From NCBI RefSeq assembly GCF_023221595.1, contig NZ_CP096563.1:6133001-6197000 (forward strand): 64,000 bases of DNA, read 5' to 3'. A model generated the notes under the pieces. The model saw only the letters and a program-made list of their open reading frames with translations, did not search any database and was not told the DNA's origin. Of the stretch, positions 9,828 through 19,089 are shown one piece after another. The position numbers were made by a program, and so were the translations under genes. This DNA comes from Rhodococcus qingshengii JCM 15477 (GTDB lineage: Bacteria; Actinomycetota; Actinomycetes; Mycobacteriales; Mycobacteriaceae). Within the stretch, counting starts at the first letter, position 1. Each line of letters starts with the position of its first letter.

Positions 9828-10044
9828 TCAACCGAACGTCGATCGCTCGTCGGCAGTGCGGGGTCGAAGTAGCGACTACTACCCGATGCAACTGGAGCAC
9901 GAAACTACTTGCTATGCAGCGGGTTTGCGTACTTCTGCCAGGTACCCTCCCTTCGAATGTACCGGCACTTCTTGACCGAGTTTTCGAAAGACCAACCATC
10001 GCCTGCTTCGTCCCATCGTTCCCCCACCCGAGAGGCCAGCTGAC

Positions 10045-11019
10045 ATGTCCGAACTACCACCACCGCTCACTCCGTACCTCGAACCGGCAGCGAAGGAGCT
10101 GTGCGAGGCCACCGACCCCCACCCCCGAATCTACGAAGTGCCACCCGAAGAAGGACGAAAGATACTGCGGGACCTACAAAGTGGCGACGGCGTCGCACGA
10201 CCCGACGTCGACGAAGAGTGGGTGGACGTCGATGCAGGCCAATGGGGAACGGTCCGCACTCGCATCATTCGACCGAAAGGCGCTACCGGACCACTGCCGG
10301 TGGTGTTCTACATCCACGGCGCCGGATGGGTTTTCGGAGACGACAAGACACACGATCGACTGTTTCGCGAACTCGCGGTAGGCGCCGACGCTGCCGGAGT
10401 ATTTCCCGTCTACGACCGCGCGCCCGAAGCCCAGTACCCGACCCAAGTCGAACAGAACTACGCGGTTGGGCAGTGGATACTCGAGCACGGAGCCGAGCAC
10501 GGCCTGGACACTACCCGCATCGCGGTGACCGGGGAGTCCGTCGGCGGATGCATGTCTGCGGTCTTTGCACTCATGAACAAAGAACGTGGAGGTATCGACC
10601 TCAAGGCACAGGTGTTGCTCTACCCAGTCACCAACGCGGACTTCGATACTCCGTCCTACCTGCAGTTCGCCGAAGGCTACTACCTCACCCGCGACGGCAT
10701 GAAATGGTTCTGGGACGCCTACACCTCCGACCCCGCGAAGCGCGCAGAAGTGCACGCCTCGCCGCTACAGGCTTCCCTCGAGGACCTCGCCGGACTCCCG
10801 ACCACGTTGGTCATCACCGACGAAGCCGATGTCCTTCGGGACGAAGGAGAGCAGTACGCGAATAAGCTCCGAGAGGCAGGTGTCGACGTGACATCGGTGC
10901 GCGTGGCCGGAATGGTTCACGATTTCCTATTGCTCGACAGCCTCCGAAACACCCGCGCTGCCAATGTTGCACGGACCCTCGCCGTGGACGCACTCCGTGC
11001 CGCACTGCACGGCAGCTGA
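10045..11019 (+). CDS. Alpha/beta hydrolase, hormone-sensitive-lipase-type esterase
   Basis: This 324-residue protein is an acetyl-esterase/lipase of the HSL family (family IV). It has the oxyanion-hole motif FYIHGAGWVFGDD (an HGxGW variant of HGGG), the nucleophile in VTGESVGGCMSAV, aspartate in ITDEADVLRDEGE and histidine in GMVHDFLLL. These enzymes hydrolyse short-chain or alicyclic esters in the cytoplasm. An upstream GAGAGG supports the ATG at 10045. The leader from operator site 3 suggests control by the same TetR protein as the OYE operon. It may supply alcohol or acid substrates to the cluster (inference). Confidence 0.88.
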   Translation: MSELPPPLTPYLEPAAKELCEATDPHPRIYEVPPEEGRKILRDLQSGDGVARPDVDEEWVDVDAGQWGTVRTRIIRPKGATGPLPVVFYIHGAGWVFGDDKTHDRLFRELAVGADAAGVFPVYDRAPEAQYPTQVEQNYAVGQWILEHGAEHGLDTTRIAVTGESVGGCMSAVFALMNKERGGIDLKAQVLLYPVTNADFDTPSYLQFAEGYYLTRDGMKWFWDAYTSDPAKRAEVHASPLQASLEDLAGLPTTLVITDEADVLRDEGEQYANKLREAGVDVTSVRVAGMVHDFLLLDSLRNTRAANVARTLAVDALRAALHGS

Positions 11020-11504
11020 CACAAGTCCGAGCCACGACAGGTAGGCGACAGCGGCGGCACGGAATTAGATCAGTTTCCAAGAGAAACCAACCCCCACCTG
11101 TACGGATGAGGTGCCAACTGCACTGCACACCGCGCTAATAGATGTTGCTGCCAAGCCGGCATCAGGGGCGGACGACAGGCACTTATCGTCTCGAACAGAC
11201 CGTGGCCGGATCCTTTACGCGGGTTGTCTCGCGGGTGGTGCGGCGGAGCACGCGCTCTCCCCATCGAATGAGCGAGGGGATGGACAACGGCGAGCGGGAG
11301 ACGAGGCATCCTGGGGGATGCCGAACGCGGCCAACGCTTTCGCTACGATTGCCCCAAGCGCAGCGTCATCTCGGCGTGAGGTCGAATGCGGTGGGCCACC
11401 GATACTGCTCGCCCGTCTCCCCAGACGTGGGCGCGCACGGCCCATCAGGTCGGACACCTAACCCCAACCTGATGGGCCACCTAGCTCCAAGTCGCGAGAT
11501 CGGC
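11020..11504. other. Non-coding stretch between esterase and duplicated block
   Basis: No convincing gene, hairpin or repeat was found here. Short open frames exist on both strands without family resemblance. The block duplicated at 52.6 kb begins at about 11505. Confidence 0.4.
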
Positions 11505-11518
11505 CGCCGGTGACCGGG

Positions 11519-12226
11519 TCATCCGTTGTCAGTCGGGCCTGTCCGCGCTGTCAACTTCGGCGGCGTCCCCGCTCCATCCCTTGGGGGCCGGCGCCGGAGT
11601 ACGGTCGCCCACACCGACACGACGAGCAGAACCACCGCCAACACCACCAGACCGACCACACTGACCCTGGTCGCTATGCGCTCGTAGGTCGCTCCGGCCA
11701 CCGCCCCGACCGACATCCACGTGCACACCCACAGCACCGCTGACGGAACCTGCGCGAGGGCAAACCTTCGATAGCTCATCCCAGCCGATCCCACCAATCG
11801 TGGTGTCACGGTGCGGACGCCGGCGAACCACTGACACAACACGATCGCCAAGGCACCCCTCCGCTTCACCAGGGCCAGCGCCCGTAGTTCGATCGACCGT
11901 GACCAGGAGCTGGATCGGCTGAAATGTTTGTCCACAACAGATTTGAGACTGCGACGAATGTTTCCGGATGTTCGAGTGCTGCGGGCGTATCGACCTTTGG
12001 CGTAGGCAAGGTGGCCTCCGCCGATCTCGCAGACAATCGCCACGACACAAGCTGCGACCGGGTGAACGGTGCCCGAACTGCCGAGATAGCCGAGCGCTAG
12101 GACCGCGGTCACGCCGGGAAGGACGACGCCGATCAGAGTGCCCACTTCCGCCGTGATCAGGACTGAACTGATCACCAACAGCCAGACCGGAGGTAGGCCG
12201 GTCAGAAAGTCAGAGGGAAATCGCAC
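11519..12226 (-). CDS. DedA/VTT family membrane protein, copy 1
   Basis: This 235-residue polytopic membrane protein has the VTT/DedA fold. An N-terminal re-entrant region reads EVGTLIGVVLPG; the second signature is the charged QWFAGVRTVTPRLVGSAGMS, equivalent to the R-F-x-P-G-x-R motif. Hydrophobic helices close the C-terminus. DedA proteins are proposed flippases or transporters of undecaprenyl phosphate or phospholipids. The start is GTG at 12224-12226, inside the 3' end of the methyltransferase gene (17-bp overlap), indicating coupled translation. The start is supported by copy 2, which has the same GTG and overlap. The membrane/phospholipid role with an upstream lipid-type methyltransferase is inference. 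Confidence 0.83.
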   Translation of the reverse strand: MRFPSDFLTGLPPVWLLVISSVLITAEVGTLIGVVLPGVTAVLALGYLGSSGTVHPVAACVVAIVCEIGGGHLAYAKGRYARSTRTSGNIRRSLKSVVDKHFSRSSSWSRSIELRALALVKRRGALAIVLCQWFAGVRTVTPRLVGSAGMSYRRFALAQVPSAVLWVCTWMSVGAVAGATYERIATRVSVVGLVVLAVVLLVVSVWATVLRRRPPRDGAGTPPKLTARTGPTDNG

Positions 12227-12860
12227 GAGACATCGACTGCCCGCATCGGTACACCACCGCGGGCGGCGCATTACGCCACACCACTGGGCTTCGCACGACC
12301 TCAGTGAACTTCCCGCGCAACGCAATTCGAAAATCCCGGGCTCTCGGCAGCCAATGGGCGTGGGGATAGGCCAGAACACTCACGTGTCCGTCACGGATCA
12401 GGACCTCCGCGATCTGACCGAGAATCGCGCACTGTCTTTCTCCATCGATGAGCGACCACGGGAGGGCGCAGACGATCGCGTCGACGCGATCCACTCCGAC
12501 GGCGTCCAACAGTCCGGTCAGATCGCAAGCGTCGCCCCAGATCGTCTCGACGCGCGGCCTCGTGCGCCGCAGATGCGCCGCCAAATCGCCGTCAACCTCC
12601 ACCGCAATATGACGACCACCTGTGGGCAACCGCGCGGAGATGGCATCGGAGACCGATCCGGTACCGGGGCCCAACTCCACGACCACCGGCGCACCCTCGT
12701 TCGGTACCACCGCTGCCAGTTCCGCCGCGACCGGCACCGAACTGGGTGCGATCGCGCCGATGGTAAACGGCTTCCGGAGAACGGCTTTCGCGAATTGCCA
12801 ATTGTTGTTCTGGTTCGATGTCATCGCGTCAACGATCCTCAGAACAATGCGCTCCCACAT
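12210..12860 (-). CDS. Class I SAM-dependent methyltransferase, phospholipid N-methyltransferase-like, copy 1
   Basis: The 216-residue protein has the SAM-binding motif I VVVELGPGTGSVSDAI, an acidic strand end in IAVEVDGDLAAHL, and the catalytic-strand motif AIVCALPWSLI. The arrangement resembles PmtA-type phospholipid methyltransferases and rRNA-dimethylase-like enzymes: an N-terminal KAVLRKPFTIGAIAPSS segment precedes motif I. The first half of the alternative start region (residues 1-12) may be non-coding; MTSNQNNNWQF is the conserved start of homology. It overlaps DedA by 17 bases. Phosphatidylethanolamine or another membrane lipid is the most likely substrate, but this is inferred. Confidence 0.8.
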   Translation of the reverse strand: MWERIVLRIVDAMTSNQNNNWQFAKAVLRKPFTIGAIAPSSVPVAAELAAVVPNEGAPVVVELGPGTGSVSDAISARLPTGGRHIAVEVDGDLAAHLRRTRPRVETIWGDACDLTGLLDAVGVDRVDAIVCALPWSLIDGERQCAILGQIAEVLIRDGHVSVLAYPHAHWLPRARDFRIALRGKFTEVVRSPVVWRNAPPAVVYRCGQSMSRAISL

Positions 12861-12903
12861 CGTCCCTCGGGGCTGAATTTCACTAGATTCTCTCGGGGCT
12901 TAC

Positions 12904-12926
12904 ACCTAAGGGCCGATACCTAAGGG
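12904..12926 (-). promoter_or_regulatory. Tandem CCTAAGGG direct repeats upstream of methyltransferase copy 1
   Basis: ACCTAAGGG occurs at 12904-12912 and again at 12918-12926 (period 14) about 45-65 bases upstream of the methyltransferase start. Both copies and the spacing are preserved at 53992-54014 in the duplicated block, although flanking bases differ. A tandem activator site is the simplest reading. Confidence 0.5.
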
Positions 12927-13774
12927 ATCGGATCGCCAACTCGGGGCATCGCATAAGGGTCGCAACGGAATTCATCAACGCCTTCAGGCTGACGACGAAC
13001 ATCATCTGCCTCTCGTTGTAATCCACTCGCTCGCAGCCAGGGCCCTACAAGTCGTGACATATGTTCTGCACGTGACGCATTCGGACGCTCCGGAAATGCG
13101 GCCGCGATCACGAACCACCCCCACGGCGGAACCCGGGTGATCACCCACTCTCGCCGAGCAAGACAGACCCCGACTGATCCGCCAAACATCGCCCCCAACT
13201 CTCCCGCTATCGGCACTGGGCAGTTCCAATCGGCCATCACATCGTGCTGCGACATTACTTCAACGATGGAAAATGCCTCCCATTTCCAGTCGCGCACGAA
13301 TCGCGGCTACATCGTCCTCAGCGGAAACGAGCGACAGATCGAAGTCGGCCAACGCATTAATCGCGCCTCCACCCATCGTGGCCTTGTTCCTGGTCGTCGT
13401 AGTGTGACCGTATGCATTTCCTCCGTGTAGTGCCGCCGTCCGGTCGATCTTTCCCGCGCCGCTTGATATCGGTCTCGGCACGGTTCTACGGTGCACGTGC
13501 CGAGTAGCCCTGGCAGCTCGACAACGACAGCGACCGTCGGGTCACGTGCTCGACGCGAACGCGATCGACAACCCATAGGCCACCCCTGCCCCTTTCTCTG
13601 CCCCGACCGGGGGTGCCCTATGTCTGGTCAATCCTGATGTGGATCAGGTGATCGGAGGACGCTGCGCCGCTGGGTGAGGGTCGCTGCGGTAGTGCGTGCG
13701 ATCAGTCGTTTACGCTGGCTGCCTGATCAATCGACGGAATGAGCCTGGCTGAGATCCTCGCAGGAGGGGCATAC
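12927..13774. other. Intergenic with remnant of a duplicated gene
   Basis: The interval from the direct repeats to the hydrolase start holds one decayed frame (13040-13376, minus strand) shared with copy 2. Beyond about 13440 I see nothing recognisable until the ribosome-binding site of the hydrolase at 13762. Confidence 0.4.
13040..13376 (-). pseudogene. Decayed unidentified gene, copy 1
   Basis: From ATG 13376 a frame reads ADFDLSLVSAEDDVAAIRAR and then stops. A single-base shift restores VMADWNCPVPIAGELGAMFG and VPPWGWFVIAAAF. Copy 2 at 54150-54461 has the same blocks, with indels at different points. The product family is not recognised. Frame-breaking indels in both copies argue for decay. 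Confidence 0.45.
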
Positions 13775-14413
13775 ATGACGGACTACATCACGCCGAGATG
13801 GGACCGTTCTGCACTGGTCGTCATCGACCTGCAACGCGACTTTCTCGACGACGGGCAAGCAGCGATCCAGGGCACGACGGGCGTCGTGCCGAACGTCGCG
13901 TCGCTGGTGAAGGCCTTCCGGCGTGCCGGACGTCCTGTAGTCCACGTAGTTCGCTTGTACGCACCAGGGAGTTCGGATGTCGACCTATTGCGGCGCCACG
14001 TGATCGAAGCGGGTGCCGAGGTGGCCGCGCCGGAAACGGTCGGATCGCAAGTCGCGGAAGGTGTTCTCCCGCAGGGGTTCCGATTGGACACGGAATTGCT
14101 TCTCGCAGGAAAGACACAGACCGTCGGCCCGTGCGAGATCGTGCTGTTCAAGCCACGATGGAGTGCATTTCATCGCACCGACCTGGAGTCGCTCCTGCGC
14201 CGACAGGATTGTGACACTGTTGTCGTGGCCGGATGCAATTTGCCGAACTGTCCGCGAGCGACTCTGTTCGACGCGAGCGAACGAGACTTTCGGACGGTGC
14301 TGGTCACCGATGCCGTGTCGCAGACGAGTTCCGAGCGGCTGACCGATCTCGAAAGTATCGGCGTCAACCTTAATACGACGACCGACGTCCTAGCGTCGTT
14401 GCTCGCGAGATAA
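13775..14413 (+). CDS. Cysteine hydrolase, isochorismatase-like family
   Basis: This 212-residue protein shows the isochorismatase-fold signature: the aspartate in ALVVIDLQRDFLDD, a lysine/arginine region at FKPRWSAFHRTDL, and the cysteine in VVAGCNLPNCPRATLFDASERDF. Members include nicotinamidases, ureidoacrylate and carbamoyl hydrolases; the exact substrate is not evident. The ATG at 13775 is preceded by a strong AGGAGGGG at 13762-13769, which decides against the upstream in-frame ATG at 13739. The 3' end overlaps the decayed IS110 frame by 24 bases, so the insertion landed right at the stop or the gene was preserved at its edge. Confidence 0.85.
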   Translation: MTDYITPRWDRSALVVIDLQRDFLDDGQAAIQGTTGVVPNVASLVKAFRRAGRPVVHVVRLYAPGSSDVDLLRRHVIEAGAEVAAPETVGSQVAEGVLPQGFRLDTELLLAGKTQTVGPCEIVLFKPRWSAFHRTDLESLLRRQDCDTVVVAGCNLPNCPRATLFDASERDFRTVLVTDAVSQTSSERLTDLESIGVNLNTTTDVLASLLAR

Positions 14414-15518
14414 GGGCGCGCGTTCCAGCGATTTCGTATCGGACTGGTGCGGGTAGAGGGTCTTGTTCTTGAGCATGGCGCAGACGACGTCACAGCGGCG
14501 TCTGATCAGGCAAATCAAGGCTGCATTGTGTTCTTGCCGTCGGCGCGTTTTCGGTCGTAATAGATGCAGTGGCCGGGTCGTGGCGTACAGCGAAAGCCGA
14601 GAGGAACGGCGCGCGCTTGAGTTTGCGGTTACCTGACCGGGCGGGCGTTCTCCGCGGATCGAGATCCCAGACCGGTGGGTCGCAGGTGCGATTCCGGCGT
14701 AGGCGGCCAGGTGGCCAGCGGAGGCGAATGCTGATCCATTGCCTACTTCGAGCAGGATTCTTACGCCGGTCCTGACTCCCACCCCCTGCACGGAGGTCAG
14801 GACCCGGGAAAGAGAGTGGTCATCGAGCATCCTCTCCACGTCGTCGCCGATGGAATTGCGTTGCTGAAGAACCTCTTTCAATGAACACGCAAGTTTCGAG
14901 CGCCCATACGCGACGCATGTTTGGTGGCGATCGCGGCCAGTTTGCAGGTGCCCGCTGCGCATATGCCCGGCCGGGCCGCCGCAGCGAGACAGGATCTCCA
15001 ACACCGCCCGATGGGTGATCCGTGGGCCCAGCACTCGTTCGAGAGCTGGGCGAATGCCTGTCAACAGCCTTCGGATTCGGTTGCTGATTCGAGTGGCTTC
15101 GCCGGCCAGGTCGTCATCGAAACCGGCGAGCACGCCGAGTTCGGTGCGGGTGTCATCTCCGGTGTCGACTCTGCACAGGGTGTGCGGCATCGTTCGGGCA
15201 CTGTCGGCGCTGATGAACGCGTCACAGGCATCGGTTTTGGCCTGGCCGGGATACAGATCGGCTATCCGGCGCGTCGACAGCCCCGGTGGGTAGGCCACCT
15301 GATGAACGCACCCGCAGGCCACTGCGACCGGCCAATGCGCCGATGGTGTTGGGCTGATCGACCACGATCAAGATCGGTCCGTGCCCTGGCACGTTGGTCG
15401 AACACACCCGTAATCGGGTTTCGTCGTTGGGCAGGGCTTCGTCGTACAGACGCGCCCCTTGGTTGTCGAGGCCTACAGCGTGGTGGTCAGATTTGCCCAC
15501 GTCAAGGCCGAAACGCAC
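14390..15518 (-). pseudogene. IS110 family transposase, frameshifted
   Basis: The N-terminus MRFGLDVGKSDHHAVGLD carries the first acidic residue of the DEDD (RuvC-like) domain of IS110 transposases. Around 15300-15340 the frame changes; the second frame continues with AKTDACDAF, the helix-hairpin SVQGVGVRTGVRILLEVG (transposase_20), and HLAAYAGIAPATHRSG. Near 14560-14640 two compensating shifts scramble the serine-motif region, and the original frame resumes at HNAALICLIRRRCDVVCAML. The element is therefore inactive. IS110 elements lack long terminal inverted repeats, and no boundary can be set from the sequence alone. Confidence 0.85.
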
Positions 15519-15788
15519 GGCCTAACTCGTGTCCATCGAGCAGTCCTTCGTCCGGACCTACCGCTCGCCGATCTGCGCTGTGACTGATTGCCCAGCCCGA
15601 TCGGACGCTCACAAACGAACTTTGGCGACGTACCCAAACTTCTGCTCGGCGTCAGTTGCTGTGATAGGACCTTGCGCATGCCAGCCTGAGCGACCACCAC
15701 GATCAGCGCCACCGGTACCACGGCCGGTATCCGCCAGAGCACGGCAGTGGATCATGCTCGCCGCAGAGCGATACCCGACTCCGGAACC

Positions 15789-16715
15789 TCACGCTGTCGC
15801 TCTCACAATGACCCGCCCGGGAATGAGATCTACGTCCGAGATATCGATCCCGAGGGCACCGCGTGCTGCGAGACGCCCGTGGGCTTCGGCGTCGGTGTGG
15901 ACGGTTGTCAGTGGTGGGGTCGCGAGTGCCCCGTATTCGGTGGCGTCGAACCCGATGACAGCCAGGTCGCGAGGCGCTGTGAGTTTCAGATCTCTCATGG
16001 CTGCCAGAGTTCGCAGCGCGACGTCGTCGTCGAAAGCCGCGACCGCTGTCACCGTGGGGTTGGACGCGCGAAACTCCTGCAGTGCATCGGTTCCGGCGTC
16101 CCTCGGTGACGGCATCGTGAAGGATGTGAGCGGTGCCAAGTCGAGCGCTGCAGCGGACTCGCGTGCGAACCGTAGACGGACGTCACGCAGGTCGGTGCCA
16201 TGACTGGGCAGTGCCATAGCGATGTTGGTGTGGCCGCGGCTGGCCAGGTGGTTGATCTGTAGCGCAGAAGTCGCGGCCAGACCTCCTGTCCAACTGCCGT
16301 CGTCGCGTTCGTTGCCGTTCAGATATGCCTCCCCGAATGTCAGGACGGCCCGCGGTGTTATCGCGTCGACAACCTGCCGGGTCGATTCCGCGGAGGAGGG
16401 CCCGAATTTGACAAGCAGAACGTGCTGGTGGGCGGCGAGTTCGTCGTCGAGGCCGCGAATGTAGCTACGTGAATAGTTGCTCTCTCGTCCGATTGCGATG
16501 TTGAGGACGACGATGCGCGACGACCCCTCGCGGAGAGCGCGAGCGGTCCCGTGTGGCACGTAGCCGAGGTCGCGCGCGGCTTGCTGGACGCGCTCCCGCG
16601 TGGCGATCGGGATGGTCTGCTTCGGATTGTTGTTGAGCACGAAACTCACAGTGGTCACAGATACTCCACTGGCCGCAGCGACGTCACGCAAGGTCGTCCG
16701 CGTCGTACTTCGCAT
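15789..16715 (-). CDS. LacI family transcriptional regulator
   Basis: This 308-residue regulator has an N-terminal LacI helix-turn-helix (TLRDVAAASGVSVTTVSFVL, residues about 8-27) with hinge helix (YVPHGTARALREG). A periplasmic-binding-protein-like ligand domain follows, ending in FDATEYGALATPPLTTVHTD. It is slightly shorter than the 330-340 residues typical of the family. It is divergent from the MFS transporter at 16835, and two tandem 13-bp repeats (16779-16804) occupy the shared promoter region, so it probably represses the transporter gene. LacI regulators of drug-type MFS pumps are less common than TetR or MarR ones. The ligand is unknown. Confidence 0.9.
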   Translation of the reverse strand: MRSTTRTTLRDVAAASGVSVTTVSFVLNNNPKQTIPIATRERVQQAARDLGYVPHGTARALREGSSRIVVLNIAIGRESNYSRSYIRGLDDELAAHQHVLLVKFGPSSAESTRQVVDAITPRAVLTFGEAYLNGNERDDGSWTGGLAATSALQINHLASRGHTNIAMALPSHGTDLRDVRLRFARESAAALDLAPLTSFTMPSPRDAGTDALQEFRASNPTVTAVAAFDDDVALRTLAAMRDLKLTAPRDLAVIGFDATEYGALATPPLTTVHTDAEAHGRLAARGALGIDISDVDLIPGRVIVRATA

Positions 16716-16778
16716 TTCCAGCTCCTATCGGCAGCCCTCACTGTATCGGTCTGCGGCCGACCCATCTGTTACCTTTTC

Positions 16779-16804
16779 ACTATATCGATTTACTATATCG
16801 ATTT
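16779..16804. promoter_or_regulatory. Tandem 13-bp repeat, probable LacI-type operator
   Basis: ACTATATCGATTT is repeated head-to-tail at 16779-16791 and 16792-16804. Each unit centres on ATCGAT, giving the CG-centred symmetry usual for LacI operators. The pair lies 31 bases before the MFS start and 64 bases before the divergent lacI start. Confidence 0.55.
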
Positions 16805-16834
16805 AGTGCACATTCGAGAAGGAGTCACACCCCA

Positions 16835-18280
16835 ATGTCGTCATCCATCACCGAGCATGCGGAAGACATGCCTGGGACTATCGACGAGCACCGCAGCCGG
16901 GAAATGACCATCGGTCTCGCCGTGCTTGGCGTGTTCGTCACGTACGTCCCGATCACTGCTGTCGCCGTTGCGCTCACCACTATCGGCAACGCCACGGGTG
17001 CCAGTACCTCAGACCTCCAATGGGTCTCCGACTCCTACGTCATTCCCATGGCCGCCGCAGTCCTGTCAGCCGGAGTCTTCGGCGACCTCTACGGACGGCG
17101 ACGCATCTACCTCATCGGTATGCTGCTGACGATCCTCGGAGCTGCCATCGCGGGAGTCGCGGGAACCTTGGCCGACGTCTCGACTATTCACCTCCTGTGG
17201 GCCGGGCAAGCCGTATCCGGGCTGGGCGCAGGTATGTTGCTGCCCACCACGCTCGCGCTCATCGGGCACGCTGTACCCAACCCTCGCGAGCGTGGCAAGT
17301 TCATCGGACTCTGGGCTACCGGAATGATGCTTGGCCTCGCACTCGGGCCACTGGTGGCCGGCGGCATCCTGGAGTTCGCAGAGTGGGGATGGATCTTCGC
17401 TCCGACTGCGGTTCTGGCGGCCGGAGCGGGCATGTTCGCGATCGCCAAACTGCCTGAATCCCAGTCACCCAAAGGTCGTCACCTGGACTGGCCCGGACAG
17501 ATCTCGGCGACGATCGCGATCGCTTCCTCGATCTACGGCATCATCGAGGGTGGCGCCAGCGGGTGGACCTCACCTCACGCGATAATCGGCCTCGGGGTTG
17601 CAGCGGTTGCCTTCGCTACATTCGTGATCATCGAACTCCGTGCCACCACGCCGCTGATGAATTTAGCGCTGTTCCGTGCGCCCACGTTCTCGGCAGCGGG
17701 CTTCTCAGCGTTCATCGCACTGTTCTCGATTGTCGGCAGCATGTTCCTTCTCAGCCTCTTCCTTGGGTCCGTTCAGCAGCTCTCGCCGCTCGAAATAGGC
17801 TGGCGGCTACTGTTTGTCACCGGCATCGGCGCCCTGATCAACCCTCTTGTGGGCTTGACGATGCATCGGTTCAATGCAATGACACTCCTTGCGGGCGGAC
17901 TGGCTTTGGCTGCGGTAGGAATGCTGCTCCTGACCGTAGTCGACGAGTCGACCGGGTTTGCCGACCTCGCGTGGCGCCTTGCGATTTACGGCTTTTCCGT
18001 TGCTGTCATGATGACCTCGGTATCAACGGCAGCAATCAACGCTGTGCCTTGGCACCTCGCAGGCATGGCTGCAGCCGCGAATACCGCCATGAGGCAGTAC
18101 GGCGGGGCACTCGGACCGGCCGTTCTCGGTGCCGTCTTCGCGATCCGGGTCAATGGCGGCGCCAATCCGGCGGCCGCGTTTCATACCGCATTGATCCTGA
18201 CAGCAGTCTTACTGGCCATCGCTGCCACCGGCTGTTTAGTCGCTTCCCGCAGTTCCGCCAATCCCACGAACCATCTCTGA
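16835..18280 (+). CDS. MFS transporter, DHA2 (14-TMS) drug:H+ antiporter family
   Basis: This 481-residue integral membrane protein has the hydrophobic periodicity of 14-helix DHA2 antiporters (EmrB/QacA type). Motif A-like GVFGDLYGRRRIYLIGM lies after helix 2, and the motif C-like region reads GLALGPLVAGGILEFAEWGWIF in helix 5. It likely exports a hydrophobic or cationic compound across the cytoplasmic membrane. It is alone in its unit, controlled by the divergent LacI regulator, and followed by a strong hairpin (18295-18329). Confidence 0.9.
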   Translation: MSSSITEHAEDMPGTIDEHRSREMTIGLAVLGVFVTYVPITAVAVALTTIGNATGASTSDLQWVSDSYVIPMAAAVLSAGVFGDLYGRRRIYLIGMLLTILGAAIAGVAGTLADVSTIHLLWAGQAVSGLGAGMLLPTTLALIGHAVPNPRERGKFIGLWATGMMLGLALGPLVAGGILEFAEWGWIFAPTAVLAAGAGMFAIAKLPESQSPKGRHLDWPGQISATIAIASSIYGIIEGGASGWTSPHAIIGLGVAAVAFATFVIIELRATTPLMNLALFRAPTFSAAGFSAFIALFSIVGSMFLLSLFLGSVQQLSPLEIGWRLLFVTGIGALINPLVGLTMHRFNAMTLLAGGLALAAVGMLLLTVVDESTGFADLAWRLAIYGFSVAVMMTSVSTAAINAVPWHLAGMAAAANTAMRQYGGALGPAVLGAVFAIRVNGGANPAAAFHTALILTAVLLAIAATGCLVASRSSANPTNHL

Positions 18281-18294
18281 GGGTTCTGCCCGGA

Positions 18295-18329
18295 CCGGCG
18301 CTCCACATTTACCCGACGTGGAGCGCCGG
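18295..18329 (+). terminator. Hairpin terminator after MFS gene
   Basis: A perfect 12-bp stem (CCGGCGCTCCAC at 18295-18306, GTGGAGCGCCGG at 18318-18329) with an 11-base loop lies 14 bases after the stop codon. There is no U-tract, as is common in actinobacterial terminators. Confidence 0.65.
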
Positions 18330-18440
18330 CCCACCATGCAGGAGAGATAACGCGGCTCGGGACTCAGGGCCCAGCAGACGCGTCGAACACGAAAAAACGG
18401 CCTGAAACCAACCCCTTCACACAGAGTGTCGAGTGTCCGC

Positions 18441-18600
18441 CAAGAACACGAAAGTGCCACGGCAGGTCGAACTCATCGGAATCGGCCTTTCACGTAGTAC
18501 CCACGGGTGGTGCAAGGAGGAAAGCGATTTCAAACCGCCGGGATCGGACGACCGCGCACATCCTCGCCGTCAACCGGATCCGGGGCAGAGACGAGGGCCT
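18441..18600 (+). repeat. Diverged repeat, copy A (gene remnant)
   Basis: It shares the CAAGAACACGAA-type start, the 19-mer at 18461-18479 and the TCGCCGTCAACC block at 18564-18600 with copy B. The interior is shorter by about 130 bases than in copy B. The encoded peptide AVNRIRGRDEGLDIGTDF is not assigned to a family. Confidence 0.45.
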
Positions 18601-19089
18601 GGACATCGGCACAGACTTTAATCCTCCACCGCGAGCGGACGAAAACCATGGGTACCACAGCTGCCAGCTACGCCGCACCTTCCGACAACCCTGGCAGCGA
18701 ACCCACAGGTAACCATCGCCATGGTTCGACTACAACGAATGTGACCGCGACTTCCCCTAGCCTTCCGAGCACCCCTGAGGGCACCACTCACCCGAACACA
18801 TTTGCCCGCAAAGATCGTCCATGTCGTATCCAAGCTCAGCTGTCGCTGATGTAACGAAACAAACACTGACGCTTTGCGACAACGACATCATGATGTGTTC
18901 GGCAACACACCAATCCGTAAACAACCAAAGAGAACGACGAAAATATCACGACTGCAACAATATTCAGCCCACCGAAATCGGAGCTCACACCGCTCCGACG
19001 CCAACCCCGCATGGACGTGTCATCACCGCCTTTCAAACCTGAAACAGCCATCCGAAATCCAATCCTTCGCTTAGGGTTTCGATGCGCTC

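Larger units (their letters stand above)
11505..13440 (-). repeat. Duplicated block, copy 1 (DedA + methyltransferase + decayed gene)
   Basis: This segment of about 1.9 kb matches 52577-54527 in the same orientation. Gene order, the 17-bp gene overlap, the upstream direct repeats and a decayed third gene are all shared. The two copies differ by scattered substitutions and a few indels, so the duplication (or double acquisition) is not recent. Confidence 0.85.

Noticed and set aside
18648..18854. 67-residue Thr/Pro-rich frame in the 18-19 kb region
   Set aside because: Low-complexity composition without a ribosome-binding site or homology; probably chance within decayed DNA.
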